Below the pieces are notes generated by a model. That model was not told the DNA's origin, did not search any database, and saw nothing but the letters and a program-made list of their open reading frames with translations. The position numbers were made by a program, and so were the translations under genes. A DNA stretch of 64,000 nt, taken from assembly GCF_028595305.1 (NCBI RefSeq), contig NZ_JAQQXS010000006.1:208042-272041 (forward strand), written 5' to 3'. The first letter of the stretch is position 1. Each line of letters begins with the position of its first letter. Below are positions 18,666-27,518 of the stretch, piece by piece. Origin of the DNA: Roseateles koreensis. GTDB taxonomy: Bacteria > Pseudomonadota > Gammaproteobacteria > Burkholderiales > Burkholderiaceae_C.

Positions 18666-19781
18666 TCAGAAACGATGGACGATGCCCAGGTGGAAGCCGT
18701 CGATGGTCCGGCCGTTGATGTCCACGGGGCTGGTGAAGGTGGTCTTTAAACCCGCTGAGCCTGCTGGGCGCCAGCCGCCATTCGTGTCGTTGCGAATCGT
18801 CTCCACCATGGCATGCACGGTGGTGCGTTTGGAAAAGTCGTAATACGCCGCAATGGAGCCACCATTGGCGCCCCGCCCACGGCCCGACTGGTCTTCAATC
18901 TGCCCCCACAGCGCGCCGACACGCAACTGGTCACTCAGCCGGTAGTCCGCCGAAACCTGCTTGATCACGTAGAAGTTGTTCAGGTCCGCATTGGTACCGG
19001 CATTGAGGCCACCCACGTTGCCGAGAATGGTGGTGCCGTTGTTGCTGGTGGCGTTGGAGGTGTTGTTATTGCTGCGCACATAGGCCAGGTAGACGGTGCC
19101 CTTGCCGTAGAGCCAGTTGAAATAGAGGTTGTCATAAACCACGTCTTTGTTGACCGGCGCACCCGCGAGCGGGCGACCGTGCAGCGTCATATAGCCGGCG
19201 CGGTAGTCCCCGTGGATGTAGTCGATGGCGGCTTGGTACACGATCGAGCTGCTGCTGCCGCTTACCTCTGGCAATGACACATGGCCCTCAAACTGGAAGT
19301 CGCCCACACGCGGCGAGATGTAGGAGAGGTCGTTGTCATAGCGCGAAGGCGTGCCGAACACATTGACCATAGAGCCCAGGGTGCGGGCGTTGTGGTCGAT
19401 ATAGCCGCCGCGGGCAAAGATTGGCCCGTTCTGGCGGCCCAGGCGCACCTCGCCCCAGCTGTCGGCCAAACCCACCCAGGCCTGGCGGTCAAAAGAGCGG
19501 GTGGTGTCGGCCTGCGTGCCGGTGTCGGCGCTCAAACCCATCTCCAACTGAAATTTGGCGGCCAGGCCGCCCCCCAAATCCTCCGTGCCACGAAAGCCCA
19601 GGCGGCTGCGCAGCAAGGCGCCGTCTTCCAAGGCCTTGACCTTCGCGCCCGAACTGCTGGTCATGTAGTTCAGGTACTGGTCAATCGAGCCATAAATGGT
19701 GACGCTGGAGCTCTCGGCCTGAGCCGCAAACGTGGCTGCGAGCGCGCAGGTGGCACCCATCAGCTTGAAGGAAATGGACAT
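18666..19781 (-). CDS. Gram-negative trimeric porin
   Basis: A 371-residue outer-membrane porin of the betaproteobacterial 16-strand family. It has a signal peptide (LMGATCALAATFAAQA), then SSSVTIYGSIDQYLNYM, SRLGFRGTEDLGGGLAAKFQLEMGL, DRQAWVGLADSWGEVRLGRQNGPIF (loop 3 region), and a C-terminal strand ending in ...HLGIVHRF with the terminal Phe required for outer-membrane insertion. The ATG at 19781 has CAGGAGAC upstream and precedes the signal peptide. It is probably the first gene of the quinate/shikimate operon and supplies outer-membrane uptake. Confidence 0.92.
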   Translation of the reverse strand: MSISFKLMGATCALAATFAAQAESSSVTIYGSIDQYLNYMTSSSGAKVKALEDGALLRSRLGFRGTEDLGGGLAAKFQLEMGLSADTGTQADTTRSFDRQAWVGLADSWGEVRLGRQNGPIFARGGYIDHNARTLGSMVNVFGTPSRYDNDLSYISPRVGDFQFEGHVSLPEVSGSSSSIVYQAAIDYIHGDYRAGYMTLHGRPLAGAPVNKDVVYDNLYFNWLYGKGTVYLAYVRSNNNTSNATSNNGTTILGNVGGLNAGTNADLNNFYVIKQVSADYRLSDQLRVGALWGQIEDQSGRGRGANGGSIAAYYDFSKRTTVHAMVETIRNDTNGGWRPAGSAGLKTTFTSPVDINGRTIDGFHLGIVHRF

Positions 19782-19879
19782 ATCGGTCTCCTGTTGTAGT
19801 CGTTGGAAAGGATGCTTTGCAACCTGAACCGAACGATAGGCACGGCTCACGTGCGCAACAAGCCATGCCTCAATGGTTT

Positions 19880-19906
19880 GCGCGATAATCGCGCGATTGG
19901 CGCGAT
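19880..19906. promoter_or_regulatory. Candidate IclR-type operator
   Basis: A perfect 15-bp palindrome GCGCGATAATCGCGC (19880-19894) is followed by direct copies of GCGCGAT at 19891 and 19900. The region lies between the divergent IclR gene (start 19962) and the porin gene (start 19781). A palindrome plus a direct repeat is the arrangement described for PcaU/PobR-type IclR regulators. The pairing with this regulator is inferred. Confidence 0.6.
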
Positions 19907-19961
19907 CTTGCGGCGAACCTCGGGATAGTCCCTGGGCGGCCTGCACAGGCCAGGAGCTTCC

Positions 19962-20720
19962 ATGGAGATTCAACGTCGCGACGTCATTGATGGCTTGGGC
20001 AAGGGCTTGCAAATCATTGAAGCTTTTGACGAAGACCATCCCCGCCTGACCGCCTCTGAAGCGGCCGAACGCGTCGGCATCACCCGCACCGCCGCGCGCC
20101 GTTATCTGCTGAGCCTGGTGCATTTCGGCTACGCCTTGAGTGACGGCAAGCGCTTTTGGCTGTCACCCCGTGTGCTGCGCCTGGGGCAAAGCTATTTGAA
20201 CGCCGGCCGCATGCCGCGCCTGGTGCAGCCCTTTTTACAAAGGCTTTCAGCTGAATGTCAGGAGAACTTCAACTTCAGCGTGCTTGATGGGCATGAGGTG
20301 GTCTACGTGGTGCGCAGCAACAACCCCCGCATGATCTCCATCGGCTTTCAAGTGGGTGCGCGCCTGCCCGCCCATGTGGTGACGCCTGGCTTGGCCATAC
20401 TCTCGACCATGTCCGATGCCTGGCTGGAGGAGTGGATCAAGAATCATGAATTCAGCGCCTTCACGCCCAATAGCGTCAGCACCCCCGCGGAATTTCTGCG
20501 CAGTGTGCACGCGGCCAGGGCTTTGGGCTTTTGGGTGACTGAGCAGCAATTCACCATGGGCTTGCGTGGCATTGCCATGGCCGTCAAGGACCGCAAGGGC
20601 AATTGCCTGGGTGCTATCGGCACCACCTTGCCCATGCAGCCACTGACACGGGAAGAAAGCATCGACCGGATGGTGCCGCGGCTGAGCGATGTGGTGCAGC
20701 TCTTGCGGGAAATTTTGTGA
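19962..20720 (+). CDS. IclR-family transcriptional regulator
   Basis: A 252-residue IclR protein of the PcaR/PcaU/PobR subgroup. It has an N-terminal winged helix (residues 8-75: GLGKGLQIIEAFDEDHPRLTASEAAERVGITRTAARRYLLSLVHFGYAL) and a C-terminal effector domain (about 85-250: QENFNFSVLDGHEVVYVVRSNN, VTPGLAILSTM). These regulators sense protocatechuate, p-hydroxybenzoate, beta-ketoadipate or quinate. Being divergent from the operon that turns quinate/shikimate into protocatechuate, it is the likely activator or repressor of that operon. Confidence 0.88.
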   Translation: MEIQRRDVIDGLGKGLQIIEAFDEDHPRLTASEAAERVGITRTAARRYLLSLVHFGYALSDGKRFWLSPRVLRLGQSYLNAGRMPRLVQPFLQRLSAECQENFNFSVLDGHEVVYVVRSNNPRMISIGFQVGARLPAHVVTPGLAILSTMSDAWLEEWIKNHEFSAFTPNSVSTPAEFLRSVHAARALGFWVTEQQFTMGLRGIAMAVKDRKGNCLGAIGTTLPMQPLTREESIDRMVPRLSDVVQLLREIL

Positions 20721-20886
20721 AACAGCGCTGGCGGCTGATCCCGCCACGCATTTTGCGTGGTCACCAGTGTCATTAGCTTGTGGGTAAATTGGGCCAACTT
20801 CCGGTAACTTTTGCCTTCTGGCAGTGGCACTGCGTCGGCACGATGAAAGGCATGATGCAATTGCCGTTCTGCAATGATGGAGGCTG

Positions 20887-21672
20887 ATGGGGATGCGTGA
20901 CGAGTTGGACCTCCCGCGCGGGCTGGCGGCCCTGAACAATGGCGTGCAGCGTCTGGGGCGTTGGCCCGCACTGGTGATTTTTTGCCTGGTGCTCGTCCTG
21001 GTGTCGGTGGGTTTGTCGCAACTGGTCATCTCCCTGCTGGGGCGGGGTGATCGTGCCATCGCTTCGTTGTGCGCTGGCGTTTGCGCGCTTGTTTTAGGGG
21101 CGGGGTTTGGGCATGCCTTCCTGGCCTTGCTCGACTTCAGCGGTCGCTCCTTCAACCAGTTGCGCCGCAACGCCACCTTGGATCCGCACACAGGGGTGTT
21201 CAACCGGCGCTATTTTTTGAGCTTGGCCGAGCGTGAATGTTCGCTCGCCCGGCGGCACCGCACAGATTGCGCGCTGGTTCTGCTGAAGGTGGACTCGATG
21301 CGCAAGGTCATCGATTTATTTGGTCAAACTTGCGCTGAAATACTCATGCGCCAAATCGCGGAGGCGAGTGAAGAAATTCTTCGTCAGGGCGATATGCTGG
21401 CGCGCCAAAGTTTTGACGAATTCATCCTGCTGCTGCCACATACAGACCCCCTGGGCGCGGTAGACGTGGCCAATCGCATTCGAGAGCGGGTTGAACGGCT
21501 GGACTTCGCCTGGAACAGTCACCATATGCCCGTCAGTGCCAGTTTGGGTGTGGGCACTTTACAGCCCAGTCACTTGACCTTGGCCCAGCTGATTGGTGAC
21601 ACCCAGATTGCCTTGGACATGGCCTTGAGCGCAGGGCGCAACTGCGTGCGCACTCGCCTGCCAACGATTTGA
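20887..21672 (+). CDS. Membrane protein with degenerate GGDEF domain
   Basis: A 261-residue protein with two N-terminal membrane segments (about residues 27-50 and 57-84) followed by a GGDEF-fold domain (about 95-255: NATLDPHTGVFNRRYFLSLAERE, LLKVDSMRKVIDLFG). The signature reads QSFDEF (SFDEF at 175-179), so both glycines of GGDEF are replaced while the metal-binding Asp-Glu pair remains. Diguanylate cyclase activity is therefore doubtful. It may act as a c-di-GMP or GTP sensor or scaffold, or be inactive. A GGAGG lies just upstream of the ATG. Confidence 0.82.
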   Translation: MGMRDELDLPRGLAALNNGVQRLGRWPALVIFCLVLVLVSVGLSQLVISLLGRGDRAIASLCAGVCALVLGAGFGHAFLALLDFSGRSFNQLRRNATLDPHTGVFNRRYFLSLAERECSLARRHRTDCALVLLKVDSMRKVIDLFGQTCAEILMRQIAEASEEILRQGDMLARQSFDEFILLLPHTDPLGAVDVANRIRERVERLDFAWNSHHMPVSASLGVGTLQPSHLTLAQLIGDTQIALDMALSAGRNCVRTRLPTI

Positions 21673-21709
21673 CTTTCACCGCTCGGTCTGGGGCTGCGCC
21701 ATTGCGGAG

Positions 21710-22639
21710 TCACGCCTTCAGCAGGCGCTGAAGGGCGGCCAGGGTATAGAGCTGGGCCTGCGGGTCGTCGCAAGCAATCACCTGGCGTTGCGGCATGCTG
21801 CGCAGCCAGGTCAATTGCCGTTTGGCGAGTTGCCGCGTGGCGGCACTGCCGCGCTCTTGGAGTTGGGAGAAGTCGCCGCTGTCCAAGGCCTCCCAGGTTT
21901 GGCGGTAGCCGACACAGCGCATGGAGGGCAAGTCGGGGTTCAAATCGCCGCGTGCGCGCAGGTGGCGCACTTCGTCGATGAGGCCGGCCTCCAGCATATG
22001 GGCGAATCGCAGGCCCAGGCGCTCATGCAACCAGCCGCGGTGCGTGGGTTCCAGCGAAATCAAGGGCCAGTCCACCCCTTCGCTGCGCGTGAGGTGTAAC
22101 TCGCTCATGGGGCGGCCCGCTAACTCGCACACCTCCAACGCACGCTGAATGCGTTGCGAATCGCCTGGCGCCAAACGCGCTGCCGTGACGGGGTCGAGCC
22201 GAGCCAGTTCAGCATGCATGGCGGGCCAGCCGATTTGTGCCGCTCGGGCGTCCAGGCGCAGCCGCAAGGCTTCGTCGGCGGGCGGCATATCGCTCAGGCC
22301 CTCAAACAAGGCTTTGAAGTACAGCATGGTGCCGCCCACCAGCAAAGGCAACCGGCCCCGGGACATGATTTGCTGCGCCAACTCACGCGCCGCCAAGACG
22401 AACTGCGCTGCCGAGTACGCAGCGGTGGGCTCGATGATGTCGATCAAGTGGTGAGGCACCGCCGCCAACTCAGCCGCGTTGGGCTTGGCGGTGCCGATGT
22501 CCATGCCGCGGTACACCAGCGCCGAATCAACGCTGATGATTTCCACCGGCAGCACCTCGGCTATCGCCAGGGCGCACGCCGTCTTGCCGCTACCCGTGGG
22601 GCCAGCAAGGCAGATGGGGGTTGTGAAAGAAGGGGGCAT
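21710..22639 (-). CDS. miaA: tRNA dimethylallyltransferase
   Basis: A 309-residue enzyme that transfers a dimethylallyl group to A37 of tRNAs reading UNN codons. The P-loop is [17 protein letters not shown] near the N-terminus, followed by [30 protein letters not shown], the prenyl-acceptor segment [21 protein letters not shown], and the tRNA-binding tail [15 protein letters not shown] ... [17 protein letters not shown]. All core motifs are intact and the length is typical. It lies downstream of rluB and mutL on the same strand. Confidence 0.97.
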   Translation of the reverse strand: MPPSFTTPICLAGPTGSGKTACALAIAEVLPVEIISVDSALVYRGMDIGTAKPNAAELAAVPHHLIDIIEPTAAYSAAQFVLAARELAQQIMSRGRLPLLVGGTMLYFKALFEGLSDMPPADEALRLRLDARAAQIGWPAMHAELARLDPVTAARLAPGDSQRIQRALEVCELAGRPMSELHLTRSEGVDWPLISLEPTHRGWLHERLGLRFAHMLEAGLIDEVRHLRARGDLNPDLPSMRCVGYRQTWEALDSGDFSQLQERGSAATRQLAKRQLTWLRSMPQRQVIACDDPQAQLYTLAALQRLLKA

Positions 22640-22695
22640 GGCTTGCGCAATGATGCGGTAAGGCGGCGACGCGGCGACGCGGGGTGATCAACACA

Positions 22696-22726
22696 CTGCT
22701 GCGAGTCGCTCAGCGACTCGCAGCAG
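22696..22726. repeat. Perfect 15-bp inverted repeat between rluB and miaA
   Basis: CTGCTGCGAGTCGCT at 22696-22710 and its exact complement at 22712-22726 form a long hairpin with a minimal loop. There is no T-run on either side, so it is not a standard intrinsic terminator. It could modulate read-through from rluB into miaA or stabilise a 3' end. Confidence 0.5.
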
Positions 22727-22738
22727 CGGGGCGGGGAC

Positions 22739-24739
22739 TCAATCGAATCGCTCCCACGCACTCAAGAAGCGCCATTGCCCGGCAGGCAGGTGGCCCAGGT
22801 TGATGCGACCAATGCGCACCCGTTTGAGCCCCACCACTTTGAGCCCCACTTGCTCGCACATGCGGCGAATCTGGCGCTTGCGGCCCTCGCGCAGCACGAA
22901 TCGCAACTGATCCTCGTTTTGCCAGCTGACCTTGGCGGGTTTCAATTGGACGCCGTCCAACTCGAGGCCATGGTTGAGCAAGGCGAGGTCGGCATCGGGC
23001 AAACGCCCGGTTTCGCTCTTCACGCCGTCACGGCCGTGGTATTCCACCCGCACCAGGTACTCTTTTTCAATGGTCGAATCTTCACCGATCAGCAATTTGG
23101 CAATGCGGCCATCTTGCGTCAGCACCAGCAGGCCGGTCGAGTCAATGTCCAGGCGGCCCGCAGGCGCCAGACCGCGGCTGTGGCCGATGTGGTACTTGAT
23201 GCCCGAGGGATCTTCAGACCAATGGTTTTCAGACTTCACCAGCACTGACGCGTTTTCGTAGCCGTCTTCGGCTTGGCCGGATACATAGCCCATCGGCTTG
23301 TGCAGCAGAATCGTGACGCGCTTGGCTTGCTCTTTATTGGCAAGCGGATCGATCTCGATCTTGGCGTCCGGGCTGACCCGCTGGCCCAAAACAGCTAACT
23401 TACCATCAACGCGTACCCAGCCGGCTGCAATCCACTCGTCTGCTTCGCGCCGCGAGGCCATGCCCAGCAAACCCATTTGCTTGGACAGGCGCAGGCCCTC
23501 GCTGTTGGCGTCGCCATGATGGGCGCGGTCATCGTCTTCACCGTCGTGGTCATCTTCATCGCCCAGTTGGCGGCGCAATTTGGCGGCGGCTTCGCGCAGA
23601 TAGTCGGGCAGCTTTTCACCGGCACGCTCAGCGGCACTGGGGCCACGCGATGCGCCAGCAGCGGGGCCGGCGGACTGAAAGTGCGGGCGGGCAGGGCGGC
23701 TATCGCTGTGAGGGCCGCTGCGGCGCGCCTCATTGAAACGAGGGCCATCTTGGCGGGGGCCATCGGTGCGCGGGCCGCTGGCGCGACGTTGGTCTTGCCG
23801 CTGATCGCGATGGCCGTCTCGGCGCGCGTCAAACGGCGCGTTCTGCGCCGAGCGAGCGTCGCCCCGTGGCGCAAAGCCGGTGCGCGAATCCCGTGCATCA
23901 CCGCCATCGCGCGAGTCCCAATGGCCTCGGTTGTCGCGTGGATCGCGTGGATCGCGCGCGTCTTGTCGTGGCTGCGAAAAACCCTGGCCGTCAGCGCGTC
24001 CGGCATAACGGTTATCCCGCACAGGCGCGCCAGCACGGCGTGGGTCGTACCGGTTATCGGCGCGATGGTCATGGCGCGGCCCACCCTGAGGGCCGCTGCG
24101 GCGGTCTTCGTAACGAGGTGCCTCGTCGCGGCGGGCAGGGCCTGAGTGACGGGTATCGCGTGAATCGCGGCTGTCTCGGCTATCGCGCCCCGAGAAAGCA
24201 CCTTGCGGCCCGCGTGACTCGTAGCCGGGGCGGCCGTCACGTGCGCCGCCTTGGCCCTGACCGGCGTCACGGCGTGGTCCGCGGGCATCGCCGTAACTAC
24301 CCGAGCGATCTTGCCAGCCTTCGCCCCCGTCCCGGCGTGCCGGGCGGTGGTCGTCAAATCGGGGGGCTTCATCTCGTCCACCGCCGGCACCACCACCACC
24401 ACTGCCGTGGCGCGGTGCATGGCGTGGGCCGCCGTGTACTTGCTGACCTCGTGGGCCGCCAGGTGCGTGCGGGCCTCGCGGGCCGCCATGTGTGTGCGGG
24501 CCTCGCGGGCCCTCAGAGCGATCTGGCCCACGCGCGGGGCTGCGGTCACCGGGCCTGGCGCGGCCTTGCTCGTACTGGGCCTGGCGTTCTTGCCGCTCGG
24601 CTTGAACACGCTCCAGGCTTTGGCGCGGGCGAGACAGTCCTTTGCCTCGAATGGGCGCGCGGCGTTCGCCGTCCGCATTGCGATTGCTGGAACCGGGTGG
24701 GCCTGCATTCTTCTTTTTATTCAATTTCAAAGTGGCCAT
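22739..24739 (-). CDS. rluB: 23S rRNA pseudouridine synthase RluB with long disordered N-terminus
   Basis: A 666-residue protein. The C-terminal quarter-kilodomain is a normal RluB. Its S4 domain begins about residue 416 ([31 protein letters not shown]), and the catalytic core has [11 protein letters not shown] with Asp531 and the closing [28 protein letters not shown]. This class makes pseudouridine 2605 in 23S rRNA. The first 415 residues are low-complexity, rich in Arg, Asp, Gly, Pro and His, with repeats such as HGGPRGPH and DSRDSRD, and are almost certainly unstructured. They resemble RGG-type RNA-binding tails. The start [13 protein letters not shown] gives a continuous frame. Confidence 0.9.
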   Translation of the reverse strand: MATLKLNKKKNAGPPGSSNRNADGERRAPIRGKGLSRPRQSLERVQAERQERQAQYEQGRARPGDRSPARGPDRSEGPRGPHTHGGPRGPHAPGGPRGQQVHGGPRHAPRHGSGGGGAGGGRDEAPRFDDHRPARRDGGEGWQDRSGSYGDARGPRRDAGQGQGGARDGRPGYESRGPQGAFSGRDSRDSRDSRDTRHSGPARRDEAPRYEDRRSGPQGGPRHDHRADNRYDPRRAGAPVRDNRYAGRADGQGFSQPRQDARDPRDPRDNRGHWDSRDGGDARDSRTGFAPRGDARSAQNAPFDARRDGHRDQRQDQRRASGPRTDGPRQDGPRFNEARRSGPHSDSRPARPHFQSAGPAAGASRGPSAAERAGEKLPDYLREAAAKLRRQLGDEDDHDGEDDDRAHHGDANSEGLRLSKQMGLLGMASRREADEWIAAGWVRVDGKLAVLGQRVSPDAKIEIDPLANKEQAKRVTILLHKPMGYVSGQAEDGYENASVLVKSENHWSEDPSGIKYHIGHSRGLAPAGRLDIDSTGLLVLTQDGRIAKLLIGEDSTIEKEYLVRVEYHGRDGVKSETGRLPDADLALLNHGLELDGVQLKPAKVSWQNEDQLRFVLREGRKRQIRRMCEQVGLKVVGLKRVRIGRINLGHLPAGQWRFLSAWERFD

Positions 24740-24800
24740 GACGCCTCCGGGGTTTCCATCAAAAAATCAAGCGAACGGTTGAACTCGGCCAGGGCCGGGT

Positions 24801-26780
24801 TCAACGTCCGCGCAAGAAAAGGGCATCCAACTCGCGCATCGTCAATTGGCGCCAAGTAGGGCGGCCGTGATTGCATTGATCGGCGCGCTCCGTCCGTTCC
24901 ATGTCGCGCAGCAGTGCGTTCATCTCGTCCAGGTTCAGCTGACGATTGGCGCGCACCGCACCGTGGCAGGCCATGGTGGCCAATATTTCATGCTGCGCGC
25001 GCTCGATGGCATGACTGGCATCGAACTGCGACAACTCCGCCAGCACGTGGCGTACCAAGTCAACCACATCGCCACCCGCAAGTGCGGCCGGCCGTGCCCG
25101 CACCGCCAGCACTTTGGCGGACAGGGGCGCAACATCCAAGCCCAAACGGGTGAGTGTGGCGCTGTGGGCTTCAGCCGTTGCAATTTCTTGGGCGGTCGCC
25201 GCAAACGTGACCGGAATCAACAGCGGTTGGGACTCAATGTCAGCGGCGCCCAGGCTAGCTTTCAGCCGCTCGTACACCACGCGTTCATGCGCCGCGTGCA
25301 TGTCAACGATCACGAGCCCTAGCGCATTTTCCGCCAGCACGTACACGCCCTGAATCTGCGCGATGGCACGACCCAGTGGCCAAGCGTGGTCGGGCAAGGC
25401 GCTTGCGCCATCCCGCCGGGGCTGCGCTGACGACAAGGCGCCCACCGCAGAGCCAGGATTCGGCTGCGGTCGCGCAAAGTCTTGTCCGCCGTACAAGGTG
25501 GCAACTTCAGCGAGGCCCAGTTGCGCCTGCTGGCTGTTGTGAATGGGCGCACGCCACGCAAAATCACCGGCAGGAGCGCGCGTGCCGTAGTCGGGTGCCT
25601 CGGGTTCGCCAGCGGCGTGCGCACCAAACCAGGCGGGCGGGTTACCGGGGGAGGGCCGCACGCCCGGCACATTGGCGGCAGCGTTTTGAGCCACCAGTAC
25701 ATCGGCGCCGGCGCGCCCATCGCTCACGCCAGCAGGTGCCGTCTCGCGACTGCGCGACAGGGCCAGCGCGTCTTGCACGGCGTAGCGCACCTTTTGATGC
25801 ACCTCACGACCATCCCGAAAGCGCACTTCGATCTTGGTGGGATGGACATTCACATCCACCCGGTCGGGGGCGATCTCGATGAACAGCACGTAGCAGGGCT
25901 GCCGGTGGCCGTGCAGCACATCTTCATAGGCGGCCCGAATGCCGTGTGCGATCAGTTTGTCGCGCACATAACGGCCATTCACATAGACGTACTGCATGTC
26001 TGCGCGGCTGCGGGCTGCTTCGGGCAAACCGGCCCGGCCGTAGATTCGCAAGGGCCCGGACTCGGCATACACAGGCCGGCTTTCCGCCATGAAGGCGTCG
26101 CCCAGGACGTCTTTGAGGCGGGTGTCTGAATTGGCTTGGCGCCATTGCTCCACCAATTTGCCTTCGTGCCAGACGGTGAAGCCCACATCGGGGCGGGCCA
26201 AGGCGTGGCGGCGCACTGACTCGACACAGTGCGCCAACTCCGTCGCGTCGGTTTTCAGAAATTTTCGGCGCGCCGGCGTGCTGAAAAACAGCTCCCGAAC
26301 CTCGACGCTGGTGCCTCGTGACCGCGCCGCAGGCTGCAGTTCGCCCGAGCGTGCATCCAGGCGATGCGCATGGAGTGCGCCCTCGAAACGGCTGGAAACC
26401 GCCATTTCAGCCACCGAAGAAATGGCCGCCAGCGCCTCGCCACGAAAGCCCATGGTGTGCACCGATTCCAGTTCATCCAAGCTGCGGATCTTGCTGGTGG
26501 CGTGGCGTTTCAAGGCCAGGGGCAATTCTTCAAGCGGAATGCCCAGGCCGTCATCTTCCACCGCAATGGCGCGCACGCCGCCAGCCATCAATTTGACTTG
26601 AATCTGCGAGGCGCCTGCGTCCAGCGCGTTGTCCACCAATTCGCGCACCACCGATGCGGGACGCTCCACCACTTCGCCTGCGGCGATCTGACTGATTAGT
26701 TCATCGGGGAGTTCGCGGATGGAACGCCGCTGCGGCACGGCGCCAGCGACTTCGGAAACGGCGGAAAAGGAAACATCCAT
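24801..26780 (-). CDS. mutL: DNA mismatch repair protein MutL, endonuclease-type
   Basis: A 659-residue GHKL ATPase with NALDAGASQIQV, DDGLGI, GFRGEALAAI and FFSTPARRKFLK in the N-terminal domain, a Pro/Ala-rich linker (about residues 355-465), and a C-terminal dimerisation domain. The last contains DMHAAHERVVYE at about 493 (pattern D-x-H-A-x2-E-x4-E), ACHGAVRA at about 605, and CNHGRPTW at about 636. These are the metal and endonuclease motifs of nicking MutL proteins, consistent with methyl-independent repair. It is encoded on the same strand as rluB and miaA. Confidence 0.96.
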   Translation of the reverse strand: MDVSFSAVSEVAGAVPQRRSIRELPDELISQIAAGEVVERPASVVRELVDNALDAGASQIQVKLMAGGVRAIAVEDDGLGIPLEELPLALKRHATSKIRSLDELESVHTMGFRGEALAAISSVAEMAVSSRFEGALHAHRLDARSGELQPAARSRGTSVEVRELFFSTPARRKFLKTDATELAHCVESVRRHALARPDVGFTVWHEGKLVEQWRQANSDTRLKDVLGDAFMAESRPVYAESGPLRIYGRAGLPEAARSRADMQYVYVNGRYVRDKLIAHGIRAAYEDVLHGHRQPCYVLFIEIAPDRVDVNVHPTKIEVRFRDGREVHQKVRYAVQDALALSRSRETAPAGVSDGRAGADVLVAQNAAANVPGVRPSPGNPPAWFGAHAAGEPEAPDYGTRAPAGDFAWRAPIHNSQQAQLGLAEVATLYGGQDFARPQPNPGSAVGALSSAQPRRDGASALPDHAWPLGRAIAQIQGVYVLAENALGLVIVDMHAAHERVVYERLKASLGAADIESQPLLIPVTFAATAQEIATAEAHSATLTRLGLDVAPLSAKVLAVRARPAALAGGDVVDLVRHVLAELSQFDASHAIERAQHEILATMACHGAVRANRQLNLDEMNALLRDMERTERADQCNHGRPTWRQLTMRELDALFLRGR

Positions 26781-26852
26781 CTGGCTATTGTAAGAACCTC
26801 ACAGCGGTTTCCGTCGGTGGATGGTCATCGTCAACAGCCATAATCCGCCGCC

Positions 26853-27500
26853 ATGGAACTCATCAGCTTTCTCATCGACTTCATCGTCCACGTGGATCGG
26901 CACATTGCCGACTTTGTTCAGGCCTATGGCATTTGGGTGTACGCCCTGCTGTTTCTGATCATTTTTGTGGAAACAGGCCTGGTGGTGATGCCGATTTTGC
27001 CGGGGGACTCGCTGCTGTTCGTCGTCGGCGCCTTGTGCGGCGCCGGCTTGATGAATCTGCCACTGTCCCTGGGCTTGTTGCTGCTGGCCGCCGTGCTGGG
27101 CGACCAATGCAACTACTTGCTGGGCCGTCATTTTGGTCCCAAGGTATTCAGGTGGGAACAGTCGAGGTTGTTCAACAAACGCGCCTTTGACACCGCGCAC
27201 GAGTTTTACGAGCGCCATGGCGGCATCACCATCGTGATTGCTCGCTTCATGCCTTTTGTGCGCACCTTCGCGCCCTTTGTGGCGGGTGTTGCAGCCATGG
27301 ACCGAAAAAAGTTCAGCAGCTACAACATCGGCGGCGCGGTCCTGTGGGTGGGGGCCATCACGATCACGGGTTATCTGTTTGGCAATATCTCCTGGGTCAA
27401 AGGCAATCTGGAGAAAATCATCTGGGCCATGATCATCGTGCCGGGGTTGATCGCGATTGTTGGCGGCTGGCGGGCGAGCAAGAAAAAGCAAGCGGGCTGA
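26853..27500 (+). CDS. DedA-family inner-membrane protein
   Basis: A 215-residue DedA/SNARE-associated protein with four to five membrane segments. Motifs are FVETGLVVMPILPGDSLLFVVGALC (family E-x-x-x-P-x-P-G-[ED]), GDQCNYLLGRHFGPKVF, and the second conserved loop FYERHGGITIVIARFMPFVRTFAPFVAGVAAMDRKKF with the R-F-x-P-x-x-R motif. Family members are undecaprenyl-phosphate or phosphatidylethanolamine flippases and support membrane homeostasis. It is flanked on both sides by opposite-strand genes, so it has its own promoter. Confidence 0.9.
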   Translation: MELISFLIDFIVHVDRHIADFVQAYGIWVYALLFLIIFVETGLVVMPILPGDSLLFVVGALCGAGLMNLPLSLGLLLLAAVLGDQCNYLLGRHFGPKVFRWEQSRLFNKRAFDTAHEFYERHGGITIVIARFMPFVRTFAPFVAGVAAMDRKKFSSYNIGGAVLWVGAITITGYLFGNISWVKGNLEKIIWAMIIVPGLIAIVGGWRASKKKQAG

Positions 27501-27518
27501 GCGGCGTCTCAGGCTGCA

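Noticed and set aside
23395..24708. 437-residue alternative frame inside rluB
   Set aside because: A product of the repetitive Arg/Gly/Asp codons; Ala/Thr-rich, with no homology-like motif, and it stops where the S4 domain begins.
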